Part shown: piece after piece, positions 33,454 through 40,578 of the stretch | How positions within the stretch are numbered: the first letter of the stretch is position 1 | Layout of the letters: every line of letters starts with the position of its first letter | From: Anaerolinea sp. | GTDB taxonomy: Bacteria; Chloroflexota; Anaerolineae; Promineifilales; Promineifilaceae | Reading direction: 5' to 3' | Assembly: GCA_014879875.1 (NCBI GenBank) | Contig: JACSRF010000301.1 | Coordinates: 1-40,578, forward strand | Length of the DNA stretch: 40,578 nt | Made by a program: the position numbers and the translations under genes | Notes under the pieces: generated by a model | Database searches by the model: none | What the model was told of the DNA's origin: nothing | What the model saw: only the letters and a program-made list of their open reading frames with translations

Positions 33454-34245
33454 TTACTTTTTGGGCAGGTTTGGCGAAATCAACAAGTCGTAAACGTAAA
33501 TCCCAATGGCGCCAGAAATAGCGGGGATCAAAACAGGTACAATGAGCCAGTACATGCCATTGAACAAATCTTTGGTGCCTACCAGAGCGCCAAAGATACG
33601 GGGGCCGAGGTCACGGGCGGGGTTGATGGAGTAACCGCTGGGACCACCCAAAGAAAGGCCAACTGCCAAAACCGTGAAGCCGACCAGGAACGGTCCCATG
33701 TTATTCTTCAAGCCCATGTTGCGTTCGTCGCCACTGGCTAAAACGCCCCACAGCAGTACCATCGTGCCAAAGAATTCAGCGATACCGGCGTTCAAGATGG
33801 AATAGCTGCCCGTTGCGGCGCCACCTTCACCACCCCAGAAAGAGTTTCCAAAAACGGAACCAGGGCCAGTCGCCCACACATTGGGCATGCCGGCCGCGAC
33901 CAAACCCTCACGGTAGACCAGGTAAACGCCGAGAGCGCCCAGGAAAGCACCAACAAATTGCGCGCCAATATATGGGCCAACTTTTGCCCAGGGGAAGCCA
34001 CGCTTGACAGCCAAAGCGATGGTCACGGCCGGGTTAATGTGTGCGCCAGAAACGCCGCCCGACACATACACGGCCACGATCACCGCGAAAGCCCAGCCGA
34101 TGGTTATGGTGTTCCAGTTGTAAGCTGGCGCTGCCAGGCGGGGCGCCAAACCAACGTTGGCGACGACGCCATCACCTAAGAGGATGAGGATAAAGGTGCC
34201 GAATACTTCGCCCACCAGTTCGCCCATTAAACCTTTTTGTTTCAT
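33454..34245 (-). CDS. glpF: Glycerol facilitator (aquaglyceroporin)
   Basis: A 263-residue MIP-family channel with six helices. Both selectivity-loop motifs are present: GAHINPAVTIAL and GYSINPARDLGPR. The D after NPAR is the mark of glycerol-conducting members. AAGGAG lies six bases before the ATG. It is the first gene of the glycerol/DHA run, and its 468-bp upstream region carries the regulatory sites described separately. It lets glycerol, and perhaps dihydroxyacetone, diffuse in. Confidence 0.95.
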   Translation of the reverse strand: MKQKGLMGELVGEVFGTFILILLGDGVVANVGLAPRLAAPAYNWNTITIGWAFAVIVAVYVSGGVSGAHINPAVTIALAVKRGFPWAKVGPYIGAQFVGAFLGALGVYLVYREGLVAAGMPNVWATGPGSVFGNSFWGGEGGAATGSYSILNAGIAEFFGTMVLLWGVLASGDERNMGLKNNMGPFLVGFTVLAVGLSLGGPSGYSINPARDLGPRIFGALVGTKDLFNGMYWLIVPVLIPAISGAIGIYVYDLLISPNLPKK

Positions 34246-34317
34246 GTTTTTCTCCTTGAATTCTACTCTTCTGAAGATTTTTTTACTGAGAACAACTCGC
34301 GTTTCTTACAGATTGCT

Positions 34318-34350
34318 TTACGTTAACCGGTTTTCCTGCCTCAACTCCAT
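34318..34350 (-). CDS. Possible ten-residue leader peptide
   Basis: ATG to TAA encodes MELRQENRLT. AAGGAGG lies 12 nt upstream, a little far for good initiation. It sits between the leader hairpin and glpF. It may be chance; the Shine-Dalgarno match is the only support. Confidence 0.2.
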   Translation of the reverse strand: MELRQENRLT

Positions 34351-34412
34351 TCGATAAGCAAACCTCCTTCTAAAACTTCACCGTGAGTAGTCGCCAAAAC
34401 TGCTAAAACAAA

Positions 34413-34446
34413 AAGCACCTCGCCACGAGCGCGTGACAAGATGCTT
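34413..34446 (-). terminator. Intrinsic-terminator-like hairpin upstream of glpF
   Basis: On the minus strand a 15-bp stem (arms 34446-34432 and 34427-34413, three G-U pairs, four-base loop) is followed by TTTTTGTTTTAG. The G-U pairs work only in minus-strand RNA, so orientation is clear. It ends dhaR transcription or acts as an attenuator if the promoter at 34521-34555 is real. Confidence 0.8.
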
Positions 34447-34520
34447 AGTAACCATTGGGAACAAACCAGGTTGATTGATGAACGGATTGCTTGGACATTT
34501 TTAACTACCCATCGGATAAA

Positions 34521-34555
34521 AGTATAGACAGTGTGCCTAATGCACTGTGCCTAAT
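34521..34555 (-). promoter_or_regulatory. Candidate promoter for the glpF-dhaKL-glpKABC run
   Basis: A minus-strand TATACT (34526-34521) fits a -10 box. No consensus -35 is present, as often at activator-dependent promoters. A direct repeat GTGCCTAAT (34533-34541 and 34547-34555, + strand) covers the -35 zone and may bind a regulator. With a start near 34514, the two inverted repeats would centre near -91 and -123. Confidence 0.4.
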
Positions 34556-34595
34556 CATACGTTTTTCGCCAACCACATCAACTGACAGGCAGTTT

Positions 34596-34614
34596 TTGTT
34601 TCACAGTGAAACAA
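34596..34614. promoter_or_regulatory. Candidate DhaR operator 1
   Basis: TTGTTTC-N5-GAAACAA, with the symmetry extending two bases further on each side (34594-34616). It is identical in its arms to the site at 34628-34646, and their centres are 32 bp apart, three helix turns. A Fis-type HTH activator such as the adjacent DhaR-like protein binds this kind of palindrome. Confidence 0.65.
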
Positions 34615-34627
34615 AAGAAGGCGCGAA

Positions 34628-34646
34628 TTGTTTCAAAAAGAAACAA
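34628..34646. promoter_or_regulatory. Candidate DhaR operator 2
   Basis: TTGTTTC-N5-GAAACAA with an AAAAA spacer and flanking GAA/TTC symmetry. Same arms and spacer length as the site at 34596-34614. Confidence 0.65.
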
Positions 34647-34713
34647 TTCTGCGTGAATAAATGATGAGTAATCTTGTCGCTGCTGAAATTGTAAGGAGGA
34701 AAGTAAGATTTGG

Positions 34714-36759
34714 TTATTTGAAGTGGTCTGGCTCGATGTTAAACCGGCGCATTTTGCGCCAAAGGGTGGTACGGCCGATCCCCAATTGTTTCGCCATTTC
34801 GGTGACGCGTCCGTGCGTGGCCCAGCCGGCTTGCAAAATTGCTTCGCGCTCCGCCTCGGCGGCCGTTTGCACGGGCTGCGCCTGGGGAGAGACGGCCGTA
34901 ACCACCCGCCCCAACCGTACACTTTCCGGCAAATCCGCCACCGAGATGATGGCATCTCCACTCTGATTCAGCGCCCGTTCTAACACGCTTTCCAACTCGC
35001 GCACATTGCCCGGCCAGGGGTAACGGCACAAGACTTTTAACGCTTCGTCATTAATCCAGACAGCCTGATTGCTGCGATTGGTGATGCGCGCCAAAAACCG
35101 CTCCGCCAAAATGGGAATGTCATCTACCCGCTCGCGCAAGGGGGGGATGGTGATATTAAAAACGCCAAAACGATAATAGAGGTGTGAAATAAAGTTTTTT
35201 TCAGCGACCAACTGCTCTAGATCGGCTGCTGTCGAAGCAATAATACGCACGTCAACGGGGATAGGGTAGATACCGCCCAGGCGCAGCACGTGTTTTGTTT
35301 CAATGATGTGCAGCAGCGCCGATTGCATTTCTAATGACAGCCCTTCCACCTGGTCTAGCAGCAAGGTGCCGCCATTGGTCAGCTCAAATTTGCTAGGACG
35401 ACTGTTACGCGCTGTGTCTTCCTCGTATCCTAAAAACTCACTCACGATCAGCTCATGCGGGATAGCGCGGCAGTTAATCGCCATAAATGGCCGACTGGCG
35501 CGCGGGCCATCATTATGAATGGCCCGCGCCAGGTGATTTTTACCCACGCCGCCCTCGCCACGCAGCAGCACTGGCGCCGTTCCCCGCGCCGCTGTACGCG
35601 CCTGCCGCAGCACCGGGCGCATCGCCGCCGAGTAGGAGGAAACATCTTCCAGCGCCAGGAATGCCTGGCTGCCCACCTGCTGATGTACCAGTTGGCGAAT
35701 CCGCTCAATTGGGCGCAACGTAACGATATGCGCCAATGGCTTGTTGTCAGTAGAAAGAACAAAACGCAAACTGGCAGAAACACGCGCCGGCTTGTCCCCT
35801 ATTTCAAAGCGCATTTCTACATCGCGCAGTTCCTTGTTGGAAGCAATGGCCTCAGCCAATATGGGCGGCAGGGTTAAGACATCGCTAATGAGCTTGCCGG
35901 TAACGGCCGTCGGGTTTAAGTTCAATGCCAATCCCGCTTGTTTATTAATGTGGTGGATACGGCCGTTGCCATCCCAGGCAAAAATACCTTCATTGATTGA
36001 TTCCAAAATCGTATTCATCTCAGCCAGGCGATGGTTCGTTTCTTCAAGATACAAATTTGCCTGGAGCTGATTGCTGATCGCCCGCGCAGCTGCCATCACC
36101 AGCGACAAGGTGTGGCGGGTTGCCGCTGTCACCGGCTCCACCAGGCCAATGGTGCCAACAATACGGCCGCTGACGTCATGAATGGGCGCAGCGGCCGTTG
36201 CCAGTTGATGGTACACCTCAAAATAATGCTCTGCGCCAACCACCTGCACCGGCATGGCCGTAATCAAGGTGAGTCCTATTGCATTCGTGCCCACATGCCC
36301 TTCGGCCCACATGCTGCCCGGCTCCAAGCCAAAAGTCTGCCCCCCCCTTACGCTCGATTCAGCCCCGATGATCAGGCGCGACCGGGTGGTGGTGTCGCCA
36401 TACCGTTCGGCCAAAGCCGAGTGTTCACCATGCACATCCAAAATGCAGCCGGCGCCGTCGGTAAACACAATAGCACAGTAAGACCCTTCCATGAACTGGT
36501 AGATGTCTTCGAGAAACGGCCGTGCCACCATCATCATGTCCGCGTGCGCCTTTAAGGTAGCCTGAAAACCGGCCGTCTGCAAACTCACCTGGCGGGGTCG
36601 CTGTCTGGGATCGGAGCGGGGTGCGCAGCGCTGCCAGGAACGGATCACAATCGGATCAGGGTCCACGCCCTGCACAGGCTCCACCTGCCCTGTTTTCATG
36701 AAGCTGTGCCACATTTGCTTAAGAATATCGCGGCGTATGGGGTATCCTGTTGGCTGCAT
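34714..36759 (-). CDS. dhaR: DhaR-like transcriptional activator (GAF-PAS-AAA-Fis HTH)
   Basis: A 681-residue regulator of the AcoR/DhaR type. Order: N-terminal helical/GAF region (about 20-215), PAS (about 240-345), AAA+ module (about 375-610) and a Fis-type HTH at the C-terminus (LGIGRTTLWRKMRRF). Walker A reads GEGGVGKNHLA. The GAFTGA loop that contacts sigma-54 is absent, replaced by EEDTARNSRPS after GYE, and Walker B reads LLLDQVEG with Gln for the catalytic Glu. This resembles E. coli DhaR as I recall it, which works without sigma-54. It likely responds to DHA kinase state and controls the glpF-dhaKL run. Expression may be from a promoter overlapping its start or from the upstream gene 14 bp away. 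Confidence 0.88.
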   Translation of the reverse strand: MQPTGYPIRRDILKQMWHSFMKTGQVEPVQGVDPDPIVIRSWQRCAPRSDPRQRPRQVSLQTAGFQATLKAHADMMMVARPFLEDIYQFMEGSYCAIVFTDGAGCILDVHGEHSALAERYGDTTTRSRLIIGAESSVRGGQTFGLEPGSMWAEGHVGTNAIGLTLITAMPVQVVGAEHYFEVYHQLATAAAPIHDVSGRIVGTIGLVEPVTAATRHTLSLVMAAARAISNQLQANLYLEETNHRLAEMNTILESINEGIFAWDGNGRIHHINKQAGLALNLNPTAVTGKLISDVLTLPPILAEAIASNKELRDVEMRFEIGDKPARVSASLRFVLSTDNKPLAHIVTLRPIERIRQLVHQQVGSQAFLALEDVSSYSAAMRPVLRQARTAARGTAPVLLRGEGGVGKNHLARAIHNDGPRASRPFMAINCRAIPHELIVSEFLGYEEDTARNSRPSKFELTNGGTLLLDQVEGLSLEMQSALLHIIETKHVLRLGGIYPIPVDVRIIASTAADLEQLVAEKNFISHLYYRFGVFNITIPPLRERVDDIPILAERFLARITNRSNQAVWINDEALKVLCRYPWPGNVRELESVLERALNQSGDAIISVADLPESVRLGRVVTAVSPQAQPVQTAAEAEREAILQAGWATHGRVTEMAKQLGIGRTTLWRKMRRFNIEPDHFK

Positions 36760-36766
36760 ACAAGAA

Positions 36767-36772
36767 TTATAT
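36767..36772 (-). promoter_or_regulatory. Candidate -10 box giving a leaderless dhaR mRNA
   Basis: TATAAT on the minus strand ends seven bases before the dhaR ATG, so transcription would begin at or next to the A of the start codon. No ribosome binding site precedes the ATG, which fits a leaderless transcript. The -35 is poor, so confidence is low. Confidence 0.35.
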
Positions 36773-36773
36773 G

Positions 36774-37793
36774 CTAACCCTGCACTTTCAACACCTCGCC
36801 GGTATGGGTGGCGTCATACCCTGTCAGTGTGGCTACCTGCTGCCGGCACTCGGCGCTTTGCAAGTAGTCAAAAACGGGCTGTAACGATGGGATGCCTGAT
36901 GTGTGCGCCGGCACAACCAGATCATACCGCTCCTCAAACAGAGGAATAAAGTCTAATTGAAACGGCCGTGCCGCTGCCATAATCGCCAACCCAACGTCCG
37001 CGCGCCCCTGCGCCACCATCTGCGCCACCTGTAAATGGGTTGTCATCTCCACGTCGTAACCCTTGATAAAGTTCGCATCCAGACCAAACCGTTTCAATTG
37101 GATATCCAGCCACAATCGGGTTCCCGTTCCTCGCCGCCGATTCACAAACTGCACGTCGGCGCGCGTCAGGTCAACCAGATCACGAATGCGCCGTGGGTTA
37201 CCCGGAACCACCAACAATCCCTGCTGCCGGTAGGCTAAAGTCAGCAGCAGCATCTCCTCGCCTGGAAACAGATGGCGCACGTGCGCCGTGTTATACTCAC
37301 CTCTGTCCACGTCCAGCAAATGGCTGCCAGCTAACTGGCACAACCCTTGCCGCAAAGCAATCAACCCATCCAGGCTGCCCACAGCTACCGTCAGTAACCC
37401 GGGTATACCTTCCTTTTCTTGCATCTGCTGCGCCATCATTTCCAAAGCCAGATCATGACTTCCCCAAACCGCCAACGTCTTGGCCTGTGGCCACTGCGGC
37501 AGCACGGCCAAATTAATCACAAACGCGTGCGCCGTTGCCTGGTAATACTTTTCTATGAAGCCGCCGTTGACATGCGTTGACGTGAGGGTAATCAATTCTG
37601 CCCCTTCAAGCAGCTTCACGTGATGACGCACCCGCGCCGGGTACGTATCCAGGAGTTTGCTTAACTGTGACAACGTGGCTGCGCCGGCCATTAACCGGCG
37701 CAAAATAGCTAACCGGTGCGGATCGGCAAGCAATTTCAACAGATCAAAACTGTGAATCGGCTGTACATGATCTGTAAAATCGAAGCTATTCAT
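36774..37793 (-). CDS. ArsR-type HTH regulator with PBP-like (molybdate-binding-type) domain
   Basis: A 339-residue regulator. The N-terminal winged helix (about 15-80, LLADPHRLAILRRL and TYPARVRHHVKLLEGAELI) is ArsR-like. The rest resembles the periplasmic-binding-protein-like domain found in regulators and molybdopterin proteins of the PBP_like family (GLLVVPGNPRRIRDLVDL, VNRRRGTGTRLWLD, VAQGRADVGLAI are the recognisable pieces). Its divergent neighbour is a tungsten-type oxidoreductase and a MoaD-like gene is close, so tungstate or molybdate sensing is a good guess. dhaR follows by 14 bp on the same strand. Confidence 0.8.
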   Translation of the reverse strand: MNSFDFTDHVQPIHSFDLLKLLADPHRLAILRRLMAGAATLSQLSKLLDTYPARVRHHVKLLEGAELITLTSTHVNGGFIEKYYQATAHAFVINLAVLPQWPQAKTLAVWGSHDLALEMMAQQMQEKEGIPGLLTVAVGSLDGLIALRQGLCQLAGSHLLDVDRGEYNTAHVRHLFPGEEMLLLTLAYRQQGLLVVPGNPRRIRDLVDLTRADVQFVNRRRGTGTRLWLDIQLKRFGLDANFIKGYDVEMTTHLQVAQMVAQGRADVGLAIMAAARPFQLDFIPLFEERYDLVVPAHTSGIPSLQPVFDYLQSAECRQQVATLTGYDATHTGEVLKVQG

Positions 37794-37957
37794 AATTAAA
37801 TTATATCTTAATATTAAAAAAAAACTTAATTGGGAGAAAGAATATCTTCGTGCAAACTATCTGCTAAAATGCAGGTGGTTGTTAGTAAAAGTACCCCAGG
37901 TTGCCAGCAAGAACTGAGAGGCAACTTTTGTAAATTAAACCCATATGGAGGCAAAAA
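37794..37957. promoter_or_regulatory. AT-rich divergent control region of the ArsR/PBP regulator and aor
   Basis: This 164-bp gap is far more AT-rich than its surroundings near 37795-37830 and contains the perfect palindrome TTAATATTAA (37808-37817). A TAAAAT at 37865-37870 is a possible -10 for aor. GGAGG before the aor ATG is a good ribosome binding site. Part of the R3-like sequence (GTACCCCAGGTTGCCAG, near 37886) lies in the aor leader. The regulator probably binds here. Confidence 0.45.
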
Positions 37958-39778
37958 ATGGAACTCGGTGGATATGCAAATCGAATGGCGCACGTTGACC
38001 TGACCGCAGGCAAAGTGGAATATAAGCCTATTCCTGAGGAGTGGGCGCTGAAGTATATTGGCGGCCGGGGTCTGGGAGTCAAATATGTATTTGAAAATGG
38101 GCCAGAGGTAGACCCCTTGTCACCCGACAATGTCCTCTGCTTCATGAATGGGCCACTAACGGGAACGGCCGCCAACATGAGCGGCCGTATGGCAATTGTC
38201 ACCAAATCACCCCTCACCGGCACCGTCACCGACAGCCACCAGGGCGGCTGGTCAGCGGCGCGCCTCCGTTGGGCCGGCTTTGATGGCCTGGTTTTCAAAG
38301 GAAAAGCGGAAAAACCAGTTTACGCCTATGTCGAAGGCGATACCGTTGAACTACGCGACGCTGCCGAAGTGTGGGGCAAGGGCATTCACGAGACCATCGC
38401 CCACTTCAAGGAAAAGTATGGCGAGAAAGATTTGACCGTCATTGCCATTGGGCCGGCCGGGGAAAACCTGGTGAAATATGCCTGTTGGTTGAACGAAGAT
38501 GATCGCGCCAGCGGCCGTGGTGGTACCGGCTGTGTTGGTGGCAGCAAAAACCTGAAGGCCGTCGTGGTAAAGGCGAAGAAAAACTTCCCGAAACCGAAAA
38601 ATGCGGATATGTGGAAAGATGCCCATGCACGTGCGCTGGCGACCATCATGGACGAGAAAAATATCACCAGCCCGCGTAAGGGCGGCCTCTCTGTTTATGG
38701 CACAAATGTGTTGATGAACATTACCAGCAATATGGGGGCGCTGCCGGCGCTGAACAGCCGTCTCGCCTCCTTTGGCGAGCGCGCCGAACTGATCAGCGGC
38801 GAATACGTCAAAGAACACATTTTGGTGAACAACCCCACCTGCCACGCCTGCCCTGTCGCCTGCAAAAAGGAAGTTAAAATTACCGAAGGGGAATTTGCCG
38901 GCCTGCACATGGAAAGCTTGGAATATGAACCGGCGTGGGCCTTGGGCGCCAACTGCGGCAACGACAACATCGCCTCTATCGCCAAAATGATTGACCTGGC
39001 CAACGATTATGGCGTAGACGCTATTGAAATTGGGGACGTGCTGGCAACCTACATTGAAGCGTCCACGAAAGGGTATACCAACGGGGATGGCGGCCTCAAA
39101 GAAGGGGATTACACGGGGATGATTGCCACCATGGAAAAAGTAGCCTTCCGCCAGGACGTTGGCGATTTGCTGGCCAATGGCTGCAACGCTGTCGCCAATC
39201 ATTTCGGCCACCCGGAAATCGCCATGACCGTGAAAGGCCAGGGCATTCCCGCTTACGATCCACGTGGGTTGAAGGGCATGGGCATTGCTTACGCCACCAG
39301 TAACCGCGGCGCCTGCCACCTGCGCGCCTATACGCCGGCCGTTGAGCTGAGCCTGATCCCGCTAACGGCCGATCCCTTAGCATGGAAAGGCAAGGGCGAA
39401 GTCACTAAATTGCTGCAAGACATACACGCCTTCTCTGACAGCCTGGATTTGTGTAAATTCAGCGCCTTTGCCGAAGGCGCCGAAGAGTATGCGAATCAGT
39501 ACGCGGCCATGCTCGGCCTGGATTCATTCACAGTGGATGACGTATTAACGACTGGCGAACGCATTTACAACCTGGAGCGTTACTATAACAACCTGGCCGG
39601 GTTCCGCGAAGGCAGCGACTATCTGCCCAAACGTTTCCTGGAAGAGCCTTCGACAATGCCCGGTTCGGAGGGACATGTGTGTGAGTTGGACCTGATGCTG
39701 GAAGAGTATTACGCCGCTCGTGGTTGGGAAAATGGCGTTGTGCCGGAAGGGAAGTTGAAGGAGTTGGCGATTATTTAA
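37958..39778 (+). CDS. aor: Aldehyde:ferredoxin oxidoreductase (tungsten-type)
   Basis: A 606-residue enzyme oxidising aldehydes to acids with ferredoxin as acceptor, or the reverse. The [4Fe-4S] ligands are C295, C298 and C302 in CHACPVAC and a fourth in SLDLCKFS near residue 498, the spacing of Pyrococcus AOR. Pterin-binding stretches include GGRGLGVKY at the N-terminus, SGRGGTGCVGGSKNLKAV, and the DPRGLKGMGIAYATSNRGAC region. GGAGG is seven bases before the ATG. An intrinsic terminator follows. Substrate class cannot be told from sequence; a role in glycerol-derived aldehyde metabolism is speculative. Confidence 0.95.
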   Translation: MELGGYANRMAHVDLTAGKVEYKPIPEEWALKYIGGRGLGVKYVFENGPEVDPLSPDNVLCFMNGPLTGTAANMSGRMAIVTKSPLTGTVTDSHQGGWSAARLRWAGFDGLVFKGKAEKPVYAYVEGDTVELRDAAEVWGKGIHETIAHFKEKYGEKDLTVIAIGPAGENLVKYACWLNEDDRASGRGGTGCVGGSKNLKAVVVKAKKNFPKPKNADMWKDAHARALATIMDEKNITSPRKGGLSVYGTNVLMNITSNMGALPALNSRLASFGERAELISGEYVKEHILVNNPTCHACPVACKKEVKITEGEFAGLHMESLEYEPAWALGANCGNDNIASIAKMIDLANDYGVDAIEIGDVLATYIEASTKGYTNGDGGLKEGDYTGMIATMEKVAFRQDVGDLLANGCNAVANHFGHPEIAMTVKGQGIPAYDPRGLKGMGIAYATSNRGACHLRAYTPAVELSLIPLTADPLAWKGKGEVTKLLQDIHAFSDSLDLCKFSAFAEGAEEYANQYAAMLGLDSFTVDDVLTTGERIYNLERYYNNLAGFREGSDYLPKRFLEEPSTMPGSEGHVCELDLMLEEYYAARGWENGVVPEGKLKELAII

Positions 39779-39788
39779 GCGTCGTGAT

Positions 39789-39844
39789 CGGTAGTCCGTA
39801 ATCGGTAATCCGTAATCGGTTTATGGATAATGGATAACGAACTA
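39789..39844 (+). repeat. Heptamer repeat block downstream of aor
   Basis: Seven or eight consecutive 7-bp units: CGGTAGT, CCGTAAT, CGGTAAT, CCGTAAT, CGGTTTA, TGGATAA, TGGATAA, CGAACTA. Two word families (CGGTAAT and TGGATAA) are joined in phase. It lies between the aor stop and its terminator. Confidence 0.85.
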
Positions 39845-39849
39845 ACGAA

Positions 39850-39886
39850 GAGCCGTGTTTCTCAGGAAGAACATGGCTCTTTTTTT
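39850..39886 (+). terminator. Intrinsic terminator of aor
   Basis: Stem GAGCCGTGTT with AACATGGCTC (one G-T wobble) and a short loop, followed by seven Ts at 39880-39886. The last Ts overlap the stop codon of the convergent minus-strand gene. Confidence 0.9.
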
Positions 39887-40142
39887 ATCCCCCACCACGC
39901 AGTAGTTTGACTTCTAGCTGCTGCTGTAAGGTGGCGATGGCGTCATTTTTGCCCTGTAAGACAAAACGGATCTGACCGATGTGCAGTGAACCAATTTGAA
40001 AATCCTCGATCTGGGCAACGTGGGCTGACCAGTCGGGGCCGGTGAAACGGCCGTTTCCCTGCCCCACTCCCCCAAATTCCTGCAAATATTCTCCCATCAA
40101 CCAGGCGGGAATACCACGAATGACCCGTTCGACCGTCATCAT
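39885..40142 (-). CDS. Small protein coupled to MoaD, unknown function
   Basis: An 85-residue protein (from ATG 40142) with no membrane segment. It begins immediately after the MoaD-like stop (TGAGATG), so it is translationally coupled. Its sequence (TVERVIRGIPAWLMGEYL, then a beta-rich C-terminus) resembles the small conserved partner found next to MoaD-like carriers in aldehyde oxidoreductase clusters, possibly the DUF1952 family; that family call is from memory. An alternative start at 40154 overlaps moaD by 11 bases. It may take part in metallopterin delivery. Confidence 0.65.
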   Translation of the reverse strand: MMTVERVIRGIPAWLMGEYLQEFGGVGQGNGRFTGPDWSAHVAQIEDFQIGSLHIGQIRFVLQGKNDAIATLQQQLEVKLLRGGG

Positions 40143-40143
40143 C

Positions 40144-40422
40144 TCACCCGCCACCGACAGCCGGGAAAATATTGACGACGTCGTTTGGTGCGATCACCGT
40201 TTTCATGCCTTGTGGTAAATAGGGCGCATCACGGCCGTTGACAAAAACGTGTACGTGTCGCCACAGGTTCCCCTCTTCGTCTAACAACTCGGCGCGCATG
40301 GGAGGATATTGGGTTACGACTATTTCCACCATCTCGCGTACCGTCGTGCCTTCGGCCAGGGTAAATTCAACTGCCTTCTGCCCAACAATTTGCCTTAACG
40401 TCGCAAAAAAATTAATCTTCAT
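40144..40422 (-). CDS. MoaD/ThiS-like sulfur carrier
   Basis: A 92-residue ubiquitin-fold protein beginning MKINFFATLRQIVGQK and ending VNIFPAVGGG. The C-terminal Gly-Gly is the adenylation/thiocarboxylate site; here a third Gly follows, so processing or use of the final residue is open. It likely supplies dithiolene sulfur for the pterin of the convergent tungsten oxidoreductase. The ATG 40422 is chosen over 40476, because the extra N-terminus lacks the family start. Confidence 0.88.
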   Translation of the reverse strand: MKINFFATLRQIVGQKAVEFTLAEGTTVREMVEIVVTQYPPMRAELLDEEGNLWRHVHVFVNGRDAPYLPQGMKTVIAPNDVVNIFPAVGGG

Positions 40423-40543
40423 CCTTAATAACCCTTTATAGATGCACGGGCGCGCAAAACTTATCATGTCTAGCATAACACGATGAAACGCTCACGCCAA
40501 AAGAAAAAAGGCTCTTTGGGAATTCAGGGGGTTGACAGGCTGT

Positions 40544-40578
40544 GATGCGTGACGAGTGATGCGTGACCAGAGAGACCA
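40544..40578 (+). repeat. Heptamer repeat at the right edge
   Basis: Units GATGCGT, GACGAGT, GATGCGT, GACCAGA, GAGACCA run to the window end with 7-bp period. It may continue outside. Confidence 0.7.

Larger units (their letters stand above)
34246..34713 (-). other. 468-bp regulatory region between dhaR and glpF
   Basis: No normal gene is seen. On the minus strand, going toward glpF, it holds two matching inverted repeats (34646-34596), a candidate -10 with a 14-bp-spaced direct repeat (34555-34521), a terminator-like hairpin (34446-34413), a Shine-Dalgarno-like AAGGAGG (34369-34363) with a ten-codon mini-ORF (34350-34318), then the glpF ribosome binding site. A long structured leader for glpF is likely. 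Confidence 0.65.

Noticed and set aside
34521-34560. A sigma-54 promoter upstream of glpF
   Set aside because: No GG-N10-GC arrangement with the -24/-12 consensus could be found, and the adjacent activator lacks GAFTGA.
38351-39319. A 969-bp open frame on the - strand inside aor
   Set aside because: Wholly antisense to a well-supported enzyme gene and without recognisable protein features.

Overview
The window looks like a chromosomal segment of an anaerobic or facultative member of the Chloroflexota (Anaerolineae/Caldilineae-like). This placement is an inference from gene content, moderate-to-high GC and genome style; no rRNA or other marker gene is present. The palindrome ACGGCCGT occurs about 50 times (hand count), and short intergenic blocks of degenerate 7-bp tandem repeats are frequent.

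Left end (105-4054, + strand): a six-gene operon for a membrane-bound group 4 (energy-converting, complex-I-like) [NiFe] hydrogenase with NuoA-, B-, C-, D-, H- and I-like subunits. It is followed by a signalling block: a CheY-like receiver, a Cache/HAMP histidine kinase, a receiver-histidine kinase hybrid and a membrane-anchored sulfate-binding-type protein (4099-8972). Next come a small-molecule kinase and a tandem DUF4377-like envelope protein (9100-11154).

Second block (11219-18980, - strand, read right to left): hdrC-hdrB-hdrA-mvhD-mvhG-mvhA, a hydrogenase maturation protease and a stand-alone cyclic-nucleotide-binding domain protein. This is a complete Mvh-Hdr type group 3 [NiFe] hydrogenase/heterodisulfide-reductase-like set, expected to couple H2 or ferredoxin to a disulfide-type acceptor by flavin-based electron bifurcation. 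Its leader carries a terminator-like hairpin. A 650-bp gap (18981-19630) holds two dispersed repeats, then an APH(6)-like kinase, a GNAT acetyltransferase and an isoprenylcysteine-methyltransferase-like protein follow.

Third block (21957-34245, - strand): glpF-dhaK-dhaL-glpK-glpA-glpB-glpC, a small membrane protein, a methyltransferase and a PTS fusion (EIIA-HPr-EI, DhaM-like). Glycerol enters by GlpF. It is either phosphorylated by GlpK and oxidised by GlpABC, or, as dihydroxyacetone, phosphorylated by DhaKL with phosphate relayed from PEP by the fusion protein. A DhaR-type regulator lies upstream (34714-36759). Between it and glpF are two matching inverted repeats 32 bp apart, a candidate promoter and a terminator-like hairpin.

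Right end: an ArsR-HTH/PBP-like regulator (36774-37793) diverges from a tungsten-type aldehyde:ferredoxin oxidoreductase (37958-39778). That gene converges on a MoaD-like sulfur carrier and a small partner protein. Together the genes suggest a ferredoxin- and H2-centred redox network around glycerol/triose metabolism; that functional link is inference.
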